Shown here piece by piece: positions 1 to 7,070 of a stretch of 35,869 nt of DNA; position 1 is the first letter of the stretch, and each line of letters starts with the position of its first letter. A program made the translations under genes and the position numbers. The notes under the pieces were generated by a model that was not told where the DNA came from, did not search any database, and saw nothing but the letters and a program-made list of their open reading frames with translations. Source of the stretch: Actinomycetes bacterium (lineage in GTDB: Bacteria > Actinomycetota > Actinomycetes > Mycobacteriales > Mycobacteriaceae); contig JAEWRC010000016.1 in the NCBI GenBank assembly GCA_023460175.1, positions 1 through 35,869 on the forward strand. The letters run 5' to 3'.

Positions 1-495
1 CTGCCGAACCTCGGCGAGGCGCTGGGCGGGCTCCTCGACGGTTCCGCGGGCCCGGCGGCGGGGGAGTCGTTGGGCGCGGCGCCCGACCTCGAGCAGCCCG
101 ACCTCAAACCGACCGATCTGGCGCCGCCCGATCTCGAACCGCCGGCGCTCGACGAACCCGAAGAAGACGCCGAGGGACTCGACGAGCCCGAAGAAGAGGC
201 GGACCAAGAGACCGACCCAGTGCCTGACGAAGAGCCCCACGAAGAGCCTGGCGAAGAGCCGGCAGAAGAACTCGGCGAACCTGCCGTACCCGTCGAAAGC
301 GAACCCGTCGAACCCGAACCCGTCGAACCCGAACCCGTCGAAAGCGACGCCCCGGCAGCCGGACTGGTGGCGGACGAGCCCCCGCAGATCACGCCACCGG
401 CCGAACCGGACTGCGCGACGCCGGCGCCGCCACCGCCGCCGGAAGCGACGCCGTGCGAGATGGCCGCCGACGAGCTCCCGCAGGTCGGCGAGTGA
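1..495 (+). CDS. Acidic Pro/Glu-rich hypothetical protein, C-terminal part
   Basis: An open frame enters from the left edge and stops at 493-495, so the N-terminus lies outside the window; about 164 residues are visible. They are low-complexity: a D-L-x-P-P/P-D-L-rich stretch, then long Glu/Pro/Asp runs, a short EPVEPEPVE tandem repeat, a Pro run, and two cysteines near the end. I recognise no catalytic motif or membrane segment in the visible part. Composition of this kind suggests a disordered, strongly acidic tail of a wall-associated or cytoplasmic protein, but function is unknown. The gene is convergent with the LLM oxidoreductase, and the two stop codons abut in a TGATCA with no room for a terminator. 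The repetitive codon pattern in frame supports real coding. Confidence 0.6.
   Translation: MPNLGEALGGLLDGSAGPAAGESLGAAPDLEQPDLKPTDLAPPDLEPPALDEPEEDAEGLDEPEEEADQETDPVPDEEPHEEPGEEPAEELGEPAVPVESEPVEPEPVEPEPVESDAPAAGLVADEPPQITPPAEPDCATPAPPPPPEATPCEMAADELPQVGE
301..345 (+). repeat. Three 15-bp tandem repeats inside the acidic protein
   Basis: The unit GAACCCGTCGAACCC occurs twice in a row, followed by a third copy that ends in AAGC. It encodes EPVEP repeats. It keeps the reading frame, so copy-number change would only lengthen or shorten the acidic tail. Confidence 0.75.
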
Positions 496-1539
496 TCAGC
501 GGGTCAGGGCGACGAGTTCCTCGACATAGGCGACCGATTCGCGCTCGTTGCCCAGCGGATGGACCAGCAGTGTGGTGACGCCGGATTCGGCGAAGGCCGC
601 GATCCGCTCCTTGACGTACCCGCGGGGACCGACCAGCGAGACGCTGCGGACCAGGTCGTCGGGGACGGCCGCGACGGCTTCCTCCTTGCGGCCGGCGAGG
701 TAGAGGTCCTGGATCCGGTCGGCGGCCTCCCCGAAGCCGTAGCGGGTGGCCAGGCTGTGATAGAAGTTCTTGCCGCGTGCACCCATGCCGCCGAGGTACA
801 ACGCGAGTTGCGGCTTGGCCCAGGCCAATCGGTCCTCGACGTCGTCGCCGATGGCCAGGCTGGCCGACACCATGATGTCCAGGGGGCCCAGGGCGGGGTC
901 GCGCTTGGCGAACCCCGCGCGCAGCGCGTCGCCCCAGACCTCGTCGGCCTTCTCGGGCGAGTAGAACACGGGCTGCCAGCCCTCGGCGATCTCGGCGGTC
1001 AGCTGGACGTTCTGCGGTCCCAGCGCGGCAATGGTGATCGGAATCCGCTCGCGGACAGGGTGATTGATCAGTTGCAGCGGCTTGCCCAGGCCGGTCCCGC
1101 GGTCGGCGGGCAGCGGCAGTTGGTAGTAGCGCCCGTCGTAGTTCACCTTCTCGCGGCGCCACACCTGGCGGCAGATCTCGACGACCTCGCGGGTGCGGCC
1201 CATGGGCGCGTCGAACGGCACGCCGTGGAACCCCTCCACCACCTGTGGGCCGGACGTGCCGATGCCCAGCCGGAACCGGCCCTCGGAGACATAGTCGACG
1301 CCGGCCGCGCTCATTGCCAGCAGCGACGGCGTGCGGGTGTAAATCGGCACCACGCCGGAGCCGAGTTCGATGGTCGAGGTCTTGGCGGCCAGATAGCCGA
1401 GCTGGCTGATGGCGTCGAAGGAGTAGGCCTCCGGCACCAGCGCGATGTCCACGCCGAGCTTCTCGAACTCGACCACCTGCTCGGCCGCCTCGCGAAACCC
1501 GCCCGCATATCCCAGAAAGATGCCTGTGCGCATGGTCAT
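496..1539 (-). CDS. LLM-class F420-dependent oxidoreductase
   Basis: This is a luciferase-like TIM-barrel protein of 347 residues, about the usual family length. Family hallmarks visible are an N-terminal G-I-F-L-G-Y-A-G strand, V-P-E-A-Y early in the barrel, the segment G-S-G-V-V-P-I-Y-T-R-T-P, and G-R-F-R-L-G-I-G-T-S-G-P. In actinobacteria such proteins usually bind coenzyme F420 and transfer hydride to or from an organic substrate; the substrate cannot be told here. Two in-frame ATGs lie at 1539 and 1533. A TATAAC at 1547-1542 (minus strand) sits 8 nt before the second ATG, which would fit a leaderless message from 1533; the first ATG is given as the longest form. A perfect 14-bp dyad lies just upstream of the -10. 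The gene is monocistronic and divergent from the secreted protein at 1735. Confidence 0.85.
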   Translation of the reverse strand: MTMRTGIFLGYAGGFREAAEQVVEFEKLGVDIALVPEAYSFDAISQLGYLAAKTSTIELGSGVVPIYTRTPSLLAMSAAGVDYVSEGRFRLGIGTSGPQVVEGFHGVPFDAPMGRTREVVEICRQVWRREKVNYDGRYYQLPLPADRGTGLGKPLQLINHPVRERIPITIAALGPQNVQLTAEIAEGWQPVFYSPEKADEVWGDALRAGFAKRDPALGPLDIMVSASLAIGDDVEDRLAWAKPQLALYLGGMGARGKNFYHSLATRYGFGEAADRIQDLYLAGRKEEAVAAVPDDLVRSVSLVGPRGYVKERIAAFAESGVTTLLVHPLGNERESVAYVEELVALTR

Positions 1540-1541
1540 CA

Positions 1542-1563
1542 GTTATACCACCAACCAGTTGGT
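1542..1563 (-). promoter_or_regulatory. Candidate promoter -10 and 14-bp operator dyad for the LLM gene
   Basis: On the minus strand TATAAC (1547-1542) resembles a sigma-A -10 box. Immediately upstream, 1550-1563 reads ACCAACCAGTTGGT, a perfect inverted repeat (ACCAAC/GTTGGT) with a 2-bp centre. Its position between the -10 and any -35 box is where a TetR-type repressor would block transcription. The binding protein is unknown and need not be encoded in this window. Confidence 0.5.
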
Positions 1564-1580
1564 TGGAGTAGGTCGACCCG

Positions 1581-1614
1581 CAATATTCGGCAACCATACC
1601 GGTGCCGCAAATTG
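1581..1614. repeat. Imperfect 12-bp inverted repeat in a divergent promoter region
   Basis: CAATATTCGGCA (1581-1592) faces TGCCGCAAATTG (1603-1614) across 10 bp, with 10 of 12 positions complementary. It lies between the LLM gene and the secreted-protein gene and could be an operator or an RNA stem. A TATATT at 1626-1631 just downstream might be the -10 of the rightward gene, though I see no good -35. Confidence 0.35.
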
Positions 1615-1734
1615 CCCGGCCCCGCTATATTGAAATGCGAATAGGCCACCGCAGGAGTGATCCAACAATGCAAGCGTGGCGGCCGGATTTCACCGGCAGA
1701 GATTCTCCGGAGCTGGTCGGGCGGGAGTGCGAAT

Positions 1735-2457
1735 ATGAAACTGCTAATTGCCGTCGCGGTCACGGCGCTGGGGGCGATCCCCGCGATCGCGACGACCGGG
1801 ATCGCGACTGCCGCCCCGGGGGCGCCCTGCGCGGCCTTCCATCCGGTCGACGACACGATCGCCGGGGTAAGCCCAGATCGACTGGGCAACTGGACGGTTC
1901 GCTACGAACGGATCGCGGGCGGGAACCCCGGGATCGCTGAGGCGATCAACGGGGTGATCGATGCCGAGGCCCGCGGTCAGGTGGCGACCTATGAACCGAG
2001 CGCGAGCAAGACCACCGCGTGGACCCTGGATATCGACGGCAAGGTATTGCAGCGTCCGGTCACGATTTCGACGGTGTTCACCGGTGAATACGACACCGAC
2101 CTGCCGAATATGCCATTTCATGCGGTGGCGACCAGGGTATTCGACTGCCGCAGCGGAATTCTGATCGACTGGGACAATCTTTTCGTCGATAAAAAGGCCG
2201 GGCTGGCCCGCCTGTCCGAGCAGACCGCCAAGATCCTGCCCACCGTCTACGCGCCACCGTCGAATCCGGGCCTGTGGCAGTTCGGCAGCGAGATCGCGCC
2301 CGTCGACGCCAACTACCGCTACTGGGTCCCCACCGGTCAAGGCATCGAACTGCACTTTCCGGACGGGCAGTTCGGCCGTGGCGTGGCGGTGATCACCGTG
2401 CCGTGGCCGGAGCTCCGGGATCTCATCGCCCCGGAATTCCAGGCGATCGCCGGGTAG
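1735..2457 (+). CDS. Secreted DUF3298/RsiV-like (MPT64-type) protein
   Basis: The frame is open from further upstream, but ATG 1735 is preferred. It has GGGAG at 1723-1727 with 7-nt spacing, and it starts a clear signal peptide: M-K, a hydrophobic core of about 20 residues, then A-T-A before A-P, giving likely cleavage near residue 26. The precursor is 240 residues. The mature part has two cysteines (near residue 31 and in F-D-C-R-S-G) and the alternating-strand look of the DUF3298/RsiV family, with R-S-G-I-L-I-D-W-D-N-L-F typical of the C-terminal domain. Mycobacterial relatives are exported antigens such as MPT64. The molecular role is unknown. It ends 7 bp from the convergent CCD1 gene. 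Confidence 0.65.
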   Translation: MKLLIAVAVTALGAIPAIATTGIATAAPGAPCAAFHPVDDTIAGVSPDRLGNWTVRYERIAGGNPGIAEAINGVIDAEARGQVATYEPSASKTTAWTLDIDGKVLQRPVTISTVFTGEYDTDLPNMPFHAVATRVFDCRSGILIDWDNLFVDKKAGLARLSEQTAKILPTVYAPPSNPGLWQFGSEIAPVDANYRYWVPTGQGIELHFPDGQFGRGVAVITVPWPELRDLIAPEFQAIAG

Positions 2458-2464
2458 CCGGCGC

Positions 2465-3907
2465 TCAGTGCGGCCGGCCCACCCGTGGTGTGTAGCAGCC
2501 GTGGAAGGTCAGCGGCAGATGATGGTTCAGGGTGCCGGTATAGACCGGCCCGGCCTCGATGTCCCGGGCGTCGAACACCGACAGGTTGGCGATATTCGCG
2601 TTACCGTCGAGGACCGGCCCCAGTAGCCAGCCGTCATCTTCGGCAGTGGCCCCCGGACGTTCGGCGAACACCACCTCGTGCGGGAGGAAACCGTCCGGGA
2701 AGCGGTAGACGGTTTCCTTCTCGGTCTCGTTGTCGATCTTGACCAGCCCGTTGGGGTAGACGTTGCCGTCGAGGCCGGCCGAGAGGTAGGTGTAGCGGTT
2801 GGGCCGGGCCATGTATTTGATGTTGTACATCGGGAATTCGCCCTGCCGATCGGAGAACTCCTCGATGCGCACGGATCCCGACGGGGAGATGCGCAGCCGG
2901 GTCGGCACCCCGCCGTACGGCATCGTCGAGGTCTCCAGCAGATCCTCGACGGCGGACAGCTGACCGTTGAGCTGATCCCAGGTCGCGTGATAGTTGAGCA
3001 GATCGACCACCACGTCGTCACCGTCGTCGTAGGAGTTCGACAGATGCAGGTGCAGCAGCGGATCGGTGTGGATGATCCGGGTCTTGCCGCCGTCGCGGGG
3101 GACCAACGCGATCATCGTGCCGAGCGACGCGTCGTGCTCGATGGCGTCGATGTAGTTGTTCAGTCCGAACGCCGCCCCGAAGAACTTCTTCAGCGGGAAC
3201 ACCAGCGGCGGGATGACGAACACCATGTACCGCTTGGTCAGGCCGACGTCGTGGTTGAACATCGGCCCGGGCAGTCGCACGCTGCCCAGCCGGTTCATCT
3301 TCCCGGCCCGGTCCACCCGGTAGCAGATCAGCTTCGGCACCGGGGCCATCGCCATCCCGAAGTTGAACATCTCGCCGGTGTCCCAGTCCCACTTGGGATG
3401 CGCGGAGAAGGCGCCGAGCCATTTCAGTTCGCCGTCGAAGTCGTATTCGCCCTTGGTGCGCAGGGTGTCCGGATCCACCCGGGTGGGCCGGCCGCCCTCC
3501 CACAGCGCGAGCAGCTTACCGGCATGCATCACGACGCCGGTGTTGGCGACGTTGGCCGGGAACCGCAGCGCGTTGGCCAGCACGCCGCCGGGCCGCATCG
3601 TCCCCAGCGCCCGGTAGGGGGCGGCGTCGGAGATGATCGACTTCTGGTAGTGCTTGGTCTGGATGAACCGGTTGCGGAAGTGCACGGCGCCATCGGACAT
3701 CGAGAACATCGACAGCATGCCGTCGCCGTCGAAGAGGTGGCCGAGCTTGGTGCCGCCGGCCTCCATCTTGCCCGGTCCGTTGCGGTACAGCGTGCCGCGC
3801 AGGTCCGCGGGCAGCTCGCCGCTGACCTTGTCGATGGGGTAGTCGTACTCGTCGTAGAGCGGGGTGTAAGCCTTGAGGCTGCCGCCGGAAACACTGGCGC
3901 TGCTCAT
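2465..3907 (-). CDS. Carotenoid cleavage oxygenase (RPE65/CCD family), CCD1
   Basis: This 480-residue protein is full length for the family. These are seven-bladed beta-propeller non-haem Fe(II) dioxygenases that cut a conjugated double bond. All four iron-ligand histidines are identifiable in context: H170 (F-S-A-H-P), H219 (F-N-H-D), H288 (H-L-S-N followed by acidic residues) and H469 (T-F-H-G-C). The N-terminal L-R-G-T-L-Y-R-N-G-P and F-D-G-D-G-M motifs are also classical. It is the last gene of the mce operon, 25 bp after the D27-like gene, which points to a carotenoid or apocarotenoid substrate. Bacterial relatives can instead cleave stilbenes or isoeugenol, so the substrate is inferred from context. 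The segment near residues 232-255 (P-P-L-V-F-P-L-K-K-F-F) is hydrophobic and could be a membrane-dipping patch used to extract lipid substrates. Confidence 0.92.
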   Translation of the reverse strand: MSSASVSGGSLKAYTPLYDEYDYPIDKVSGELPADLRGTLYRNGPGKMEAGGTKLGHLFDGDGMLSMFSMSDGAVHFRNRFIQTKHYQKSIISDAAPYRALGTMRPGGVLANALRFPANVANTGVVMHAGKLLALWEGGRPTRVDPDTLRTKGEYDFDGELKWLGAFSAHPKWDWDTGEMFNFGMAMAPVPKLICYRVDRAGKMNRLGSVRLPGPMFNHDVGLTKRYMVFVIPPLVFPLKKFFGAAFGLNNYIDAIEHDASLGTMIALVPRDGGKTRIIHTDPLLHLHLSNSYDDGDDVVVDLLNYHATWDQLNGQLSAVEDLLETSTMPYGGVPTRLRISPSGSVRIEEFSDRQGEFPMYNIKYMARPNRYTYLSAGLDGNVYPNGLVKIDNETEKETVYRFPDGFLPHEVVFAERPGATAEDDGWLLGPVLDGNANIANLSVFDARDIEAGPVYTGTLNHHLPLTFHGCYTPRVGRPH

Positions 3908-3932
3908 CGGGGAACTCCAATCCTGTTGGTTG

Positions 3933-4616
3933 TCATTGTGCCCTCCGAACCCGCAGGGTGCAGGAAAGTCCGGGCAGGTGCGGATCGAACTCGAGCGGCA
4001 TCGGACCCTCGGCGTGGAAAACCTTCTCGCAGGCGGCCTTGCAGCCCATCAGGCACGAATTGTCCTGAGTGGGGGTGGTTTTGGCCACCACGTGCATGGC
4101 GCATTCCGGGATCTCGTAGACCAGGGTGCCGTCGGGTTCCGCGCCGGTCCGGTGGATCGGCCCGACGAGGAACGTCGACATGCTCACGCCCAGGTCCATG
4201 ACCGGCGCATACCACCGCTCCGGCACGATCTTCACCGCCTTGAACGCCGGCAGCAGGAACCGCAGCCAGCGCCGCAGCCGGCCGGCGACCGCGTCGGAGA
4301 CCAACTCCGTCACCGATTCGGCGGGCAGATCCCGCAGCAATTCGCCGACCACCCACTCCAATTCGCGGACGAACTGTCCGTACTGGCGTTCCCAGGAGCG
4401 GCGGGGGCTTTCCAGCAGACCGCGGCGCCGGCGCGAGGCGGCCACCGCGGCCCACCCCGCATCGACCGCCGCGCGGTCGTCGGTCACCAGCCGCAGCACC
4501 GGCAGGAACACCGTCTCGGGCAGGTCGCCGACCCGCTTGAGCATCGAATGGGTCAGCAGTTCGTCGCGCAGCGCCGCCGGACTCGCCAGCGAAACCGGTC
4601 GCGTTGTTTTGGGCAT
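3933..4616 (-). CDS. D27-like carotenoid isomerase (DUF4033 C-terminal domain)
   Basis: This is a 227-residue protein. Its C-terminal ~90 residues match my recollection of the D27-like domain of plant beta-carotene isomerase DWARF27: F-L-V-G-P (149-153), I-P-E-C (C172), then a cysteine cluster N-S-C-L-M-G-C-K-A-A-C-E-K-V-F (C188, C192, C196), a G-P-M-P-L strand, and a final P-x-x-P-G-L-S-C (C219). Plant D27 is an iron-containing enzyme that isomerises all-trans to 9-cis-beta-carotene before CCD7 cleavage. The N-terminal 140 residues are Arg/Leu-rich and helical, without a transit or signal peptide. ATG 4616 is chosen because AGGAG lies 4 nt upstream; an ATG at 4628 would start 1 nt after the MceF stop. 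It sits between mceF and CCD1 in one operon. The alternative is an unrelated cysteine-rich protein, but spacing and order of motifs favour D27. Confidence 0.75.
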   Translation of the reverse strand: MPKTTRPVSLASPAALRDELLTHSMLKRVGDLPETVFLPVLRLVTDDRAAVDAGWAAVAASRRRRGLLESPRRSWERQYGQFVRELEWVVGELLRDLPAESVTELVSDAVAGRLRRWLRFLLPAFKAVKIVPERWYAPVMDLGVSMSTFLVGPIHRTGAEPDGTLVYEIPECAMHVVAKTTPTQDNSCLMGCKAACEKVFHAEGPMPLEFDPHLPGLSCTLRVRRAQ

Positions 4617-4629
4617 GGTGCTCCTCATC

Positions 4630-5919
4630 TCAGTACCGTCCACCCTGTCGGATGGGCTGCGACTCCGGGGGCAGGACCGGGCCGCCGTAGGGGGTGCGGA
4701 TGGTGTGGTCGGTGACGGGGGTCGGATCGGCGCGCCGCAGGGTGTCCAGCCCCTCCGGCGGCGCTGCGGTGTCGTCCCCGGGGGGCCGCGGGGCGTTGCG
4801 GGCCCCGCGCACCAGCAGGTTCGGATCGTCGTTCTGGCAGTACGTGTACAGGTAGGGCTCGGGGTAGTTCGGGATGAACGGCACGTCGCGCGGATGCGGG
4901 TAGTCGCACAGCGGGCGCGGGTAGATGTCGGCGATCGCCCAGATGGCGCCGTCGTGCATGAGCGAACGGATGCCGTCGAGCAGCGGGGGCCGTTCGTCGT
5001 TGAACATCCGGTCCAGCGCCGGCACCCGCACATAGGACAGTTCGGCGACGGTCGTCAGATCCCCGAGCAACTGCACCATGGTCGGTGAGTTGTCGGCGAT
5101 CACCTTGTCGACCGTCGTCAGGACTTCCGGCGTCTGGTCGAGCAGCGTCCTGATGCCGGCGTCCTTGGCGCCGATGCCCTGCAGCGTGCCACCGAGATTC
5201 GCCGCCATCGCGTGCAGACCAGCCGAGGACTCGTCGAGGATCCGGAACACCGTCCGGCTGCTGCGCAGCAACGTCATGGTCTGCGGCAGCACCCCGTCGA
5301 GGGTGGACAGCAGCATTTGCGCACCGTTGAACAGGTCCCGCAGCTTCTCCGGGCCCTGTTCACCGACCCCGAGTTCGTCGATCACCGCGGAGATCTGCGC
5401 GGGGTCGGCCTGGGCCAGCACCCCGTCGACGTTGGTGAGCAGGCGCCACAGCGGGACCGGCGTCTCGGTGCGGTCCCGGCCGATGATCGTGCCGTCCTCG
5501 ATGAACGGCCCGTCGCTGCCGCGCGGGCTGAAGTCCAGGTACTGTTCGCCGGCCGGGGACAGGGCCGACACCCGAACCGCGGTGTCGGCCAGCGGGATCC
5601 GGACGTCACCGTCGATCAGTGCGGTGGCCAGCACCCCGTCGCCGGTGACCTCGACGGACTGCACGCGGCCCACCGGGATGCCGCGCAGCGTGACGTCCTG
5701 GCTGGCCAGCAGCCCGCCGGATTCGTCCAACTGCACCTGGACGGCCATCTGGGTGTCGAACGGGTTGACCCGCAGTGCGCCGAAGGCCAGGTAGGAGACC
5801 CCGACCGCCACCAGGGTCAGCTGCCCGACGATGGACAGCAGCAGCCGGCGCGAGATGCAGAAGCGCACCGCCCGGATCGCCGCGGCGGCAACTGGTTCGA
5901 ACAGCCCGGCCAGAGTCAT
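4630..5919 (-). CDS. mceF: Mce-family protein MceF
   Basis: This is a 429-residue protein with one N-terminal membrane helix (about residues 26-48) followed by an MlaD/MCE beta-barrel domain (V-x-L-D-E-S-G-G-L-L ... L-R-G-I-P-V-G-R-V) and long helices that would form part of the periplasmic Mce lipid tunnel. The C-terminal tail is Pro-rich and carries Y-P-R-P-L-C-D-Y-P and Y-T-Y-C motifs common in MceF. ATG 5919 overlaps the mceE stop, so translation is coupled. It is the sixth mce gene, and no mce-associated (Mas) gene follows. Instead the operon runs into the D27-like and CCD1 genes. Confidence 0.9.
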   Translation of the reverse strand: MTLAGLFEPVAAAAIRAVRFCISRRLLLSIVGQLTLVAVGVSYLAFGALRVNPFDTQMAVQVQLDESGGLLASQDVTLRGIPVGRVQSVEVTGDGVLATALIDGDVRIPLADTAVRVSALSPAGEQYLDFSPRGSDGPFIEDGTIIGRDRTETPVPLWRLLTNVDGVLAQADPAQISAVIDELGVGEQGPEKLRDLFNGAQMLLSTLDGVLPQTMTLLRSSRTVFRILDESSAGLHAMAANLGGTLQGIGAKDAGIRTLLDQTPEVLTTVDKVIADNSPTMVQLLGDLTTVAELSYVRVPALDRMFNDERPPLLDGIRSLMHDGAIWAIADIYPRPLCDYPHPRDVPFIPNYPEPYLYTYCQNDDPNLLVRGARNAPRPPGDDTAAPPEGLDTLRRADPTPVTDHTIRTPYGGPVLPPESQPIRQGGRY

Positions 5920-7070
5920 TGCGGCGGCCCCCAGATGCGGCCGCGGTCCGGTCCCCACACCCGGTCGCCGAGTTGGGTGATCACGAACCGGATGGAACCG
6001 ACCATGTTGTCCCAGTTCTCCCATTTGGGTCCGGTGAAGCCGGGGTCGGCGGCGTGGTTCATGTCCGGGATGTGACCGATGGCGACCTGCTGCAGATCCA
6101 CGTCCGCGGCCGCCGCGTTGGAGCCGAACAGTTTCAGCGCCGCCGGCAGGAACCGCATGATGTTCGCCATGGTGACCCGCGGATCGGTGGCGGTCTCGTT
6201 GAACGCCGACGACAGCGTGTTCAGATCTCGGATCCAGCTGCGGGTATCGGTGCCCTGGATGGCCGGGAACTTCTGCAGCTGATCGGTGACCGCGCCGAGC
6301 TGGTTGACCAATTCGACGATCGCCGCGGTGTTGTCGGCCAGGGTCAGCAGCGCCGGCGCAGAGGAGTCCAGTAGGTCGTTGATGGTGCCGCGGCGGCTGT
6401 TGAGATCGTCGGCCAGCGCGGCGGTCCGCTCGAGCATGTCGCGGATCTCGTCGGAGCGGTCGGCCATCGTCGACACCAATCCGCGGGACTCCTGGATCAG
6501 GCTCGACAGTCCCTGACCGTCGGAGCCCAGCGCGCTGCCGACCCCGTTGAGCACCCGGGTGAGGTTGCGGATCACGCCGCCGTTGACGATCAGCGACGTG
6601 GTGGCCAGCACCTGTTCGACGGTGGCGGCCGCCGCGGTGGCCGTCAGTGGGATGACCGCGCCGTCACCCAGCATGGCCGCGTCGGCGGCCGGTAGCTCGG
6701 CGGGCGGGGTCAGCGCGACGAACACATCGCCCAGCGGGGTGGCCGAGCGCAATTCGGCGGTGGTGCCCGCGGGCAGCCGCACCCCGTCGAGGATGCGCAT
6801 CTGCACCACCGCGGTGTAGTCCTCGGCGGTCATGTCGATGACCTCACCGACGTCGGCGCCCCCGACCCGGACCTTGGCCCGGTCCGGCAGGTTCAGCGCG
6901 TTGGCGAACTCGGCGGACAGCTCGTAGGTGGGCCCGCTGAGCCCGGGCGCGGGCAGCGGCAGCTGCTCGACACCGGCCGAGCACCCGGCCACCACGGTCG
7001 CGACCAGCGCCGGTGCAATCATCCGGTGGGCCTTGATCGTTCGCCGCTGGATCGTTCGCCGCGCGGTCAT
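5916..7070 (-). CDS. mceE: Mce-family lipoprotein MceE
   Basis: This 384-residue protein is the lipoprotein subunit. A basic N-terminus and a short hydrophobic stretch end in the lipobox V-A-G-C, with lipid-anchored Cys30. The MCE domain follows (residues about 45-125: Y-E-L-S-A-E-F ... V-R-V-G-G-A-D-V-G-E-V), then coiled-coil-forming helices up to about residue 330. The ATG at 7070 overlaps the mceD stop in an ATGA. Position five of six with a lipobox is the normal Mce order. Confidence 0.92.
   Translation of the reverse strand: MTARRTIQRRTIKAHRMIAPALVATVVAGCSAGVEQLPLPAPGLSGPTYELSAEFANALNLPDRAKVRVGGADVGEVIDMTAEDYTAVVQMRILDGVRLPAGTTAELRSATPLGDVFVALTPPAELPAADAAMLGDGAVIPLTATAAAATVEQVLATTSLIVNGGVIRNLTRVLNGVGSALGSDGQGLSSLIQESRGLVSTMADRSDEIRDMLERTAALADDLNSRRGTINDLLDSSAPALLTLADNTAAIVELVNQLGAVTDQLQKFPAIQGTDTRSWIRDLNTLSSAFNETATDPRVTMANIMRFLPAALKLFGSNAAAADVDLQQVAIGHIPDMNHAADPGFTGPKWENWDNMVGSIRFVITQLGDRVWGPDRGRIWGPPQ

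Noticed and set aside
301..345. CRISPR-like or regulatory repeat
   Set aside because: The units are 15 bp, directly adjoining and in frame, so they are coding tandem repeats.
70..495. TTG 70 as the start of the first gene
   Set aside because: The frame is open to the window edge with the same composition and there is no ribosome site, so the gene is treated as truncated by the window.
1550..1563. KstR (cholesterol regulator) site
   Set aside because: The AAC-N2-GTT core is present, but the outer T and A of the KstR consensus are A and T here, and no sterol catabolic gene is adjacent. Treated as an unassigned dyad.
2678..4201. A long plus-strand frame across CCD1 and the D27-like gene
   Set aside because: It is His/Val/Gly/Arg-rich without motifs; the minus-strand genes carry complete active-site residues.
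3933..4616. D27-like gene as a mce-associated (Mas) protein
   Set aside because: There is no N-terminal membrane helix or Mas-like beta domain; the cysteine pattern fits D27 instead.
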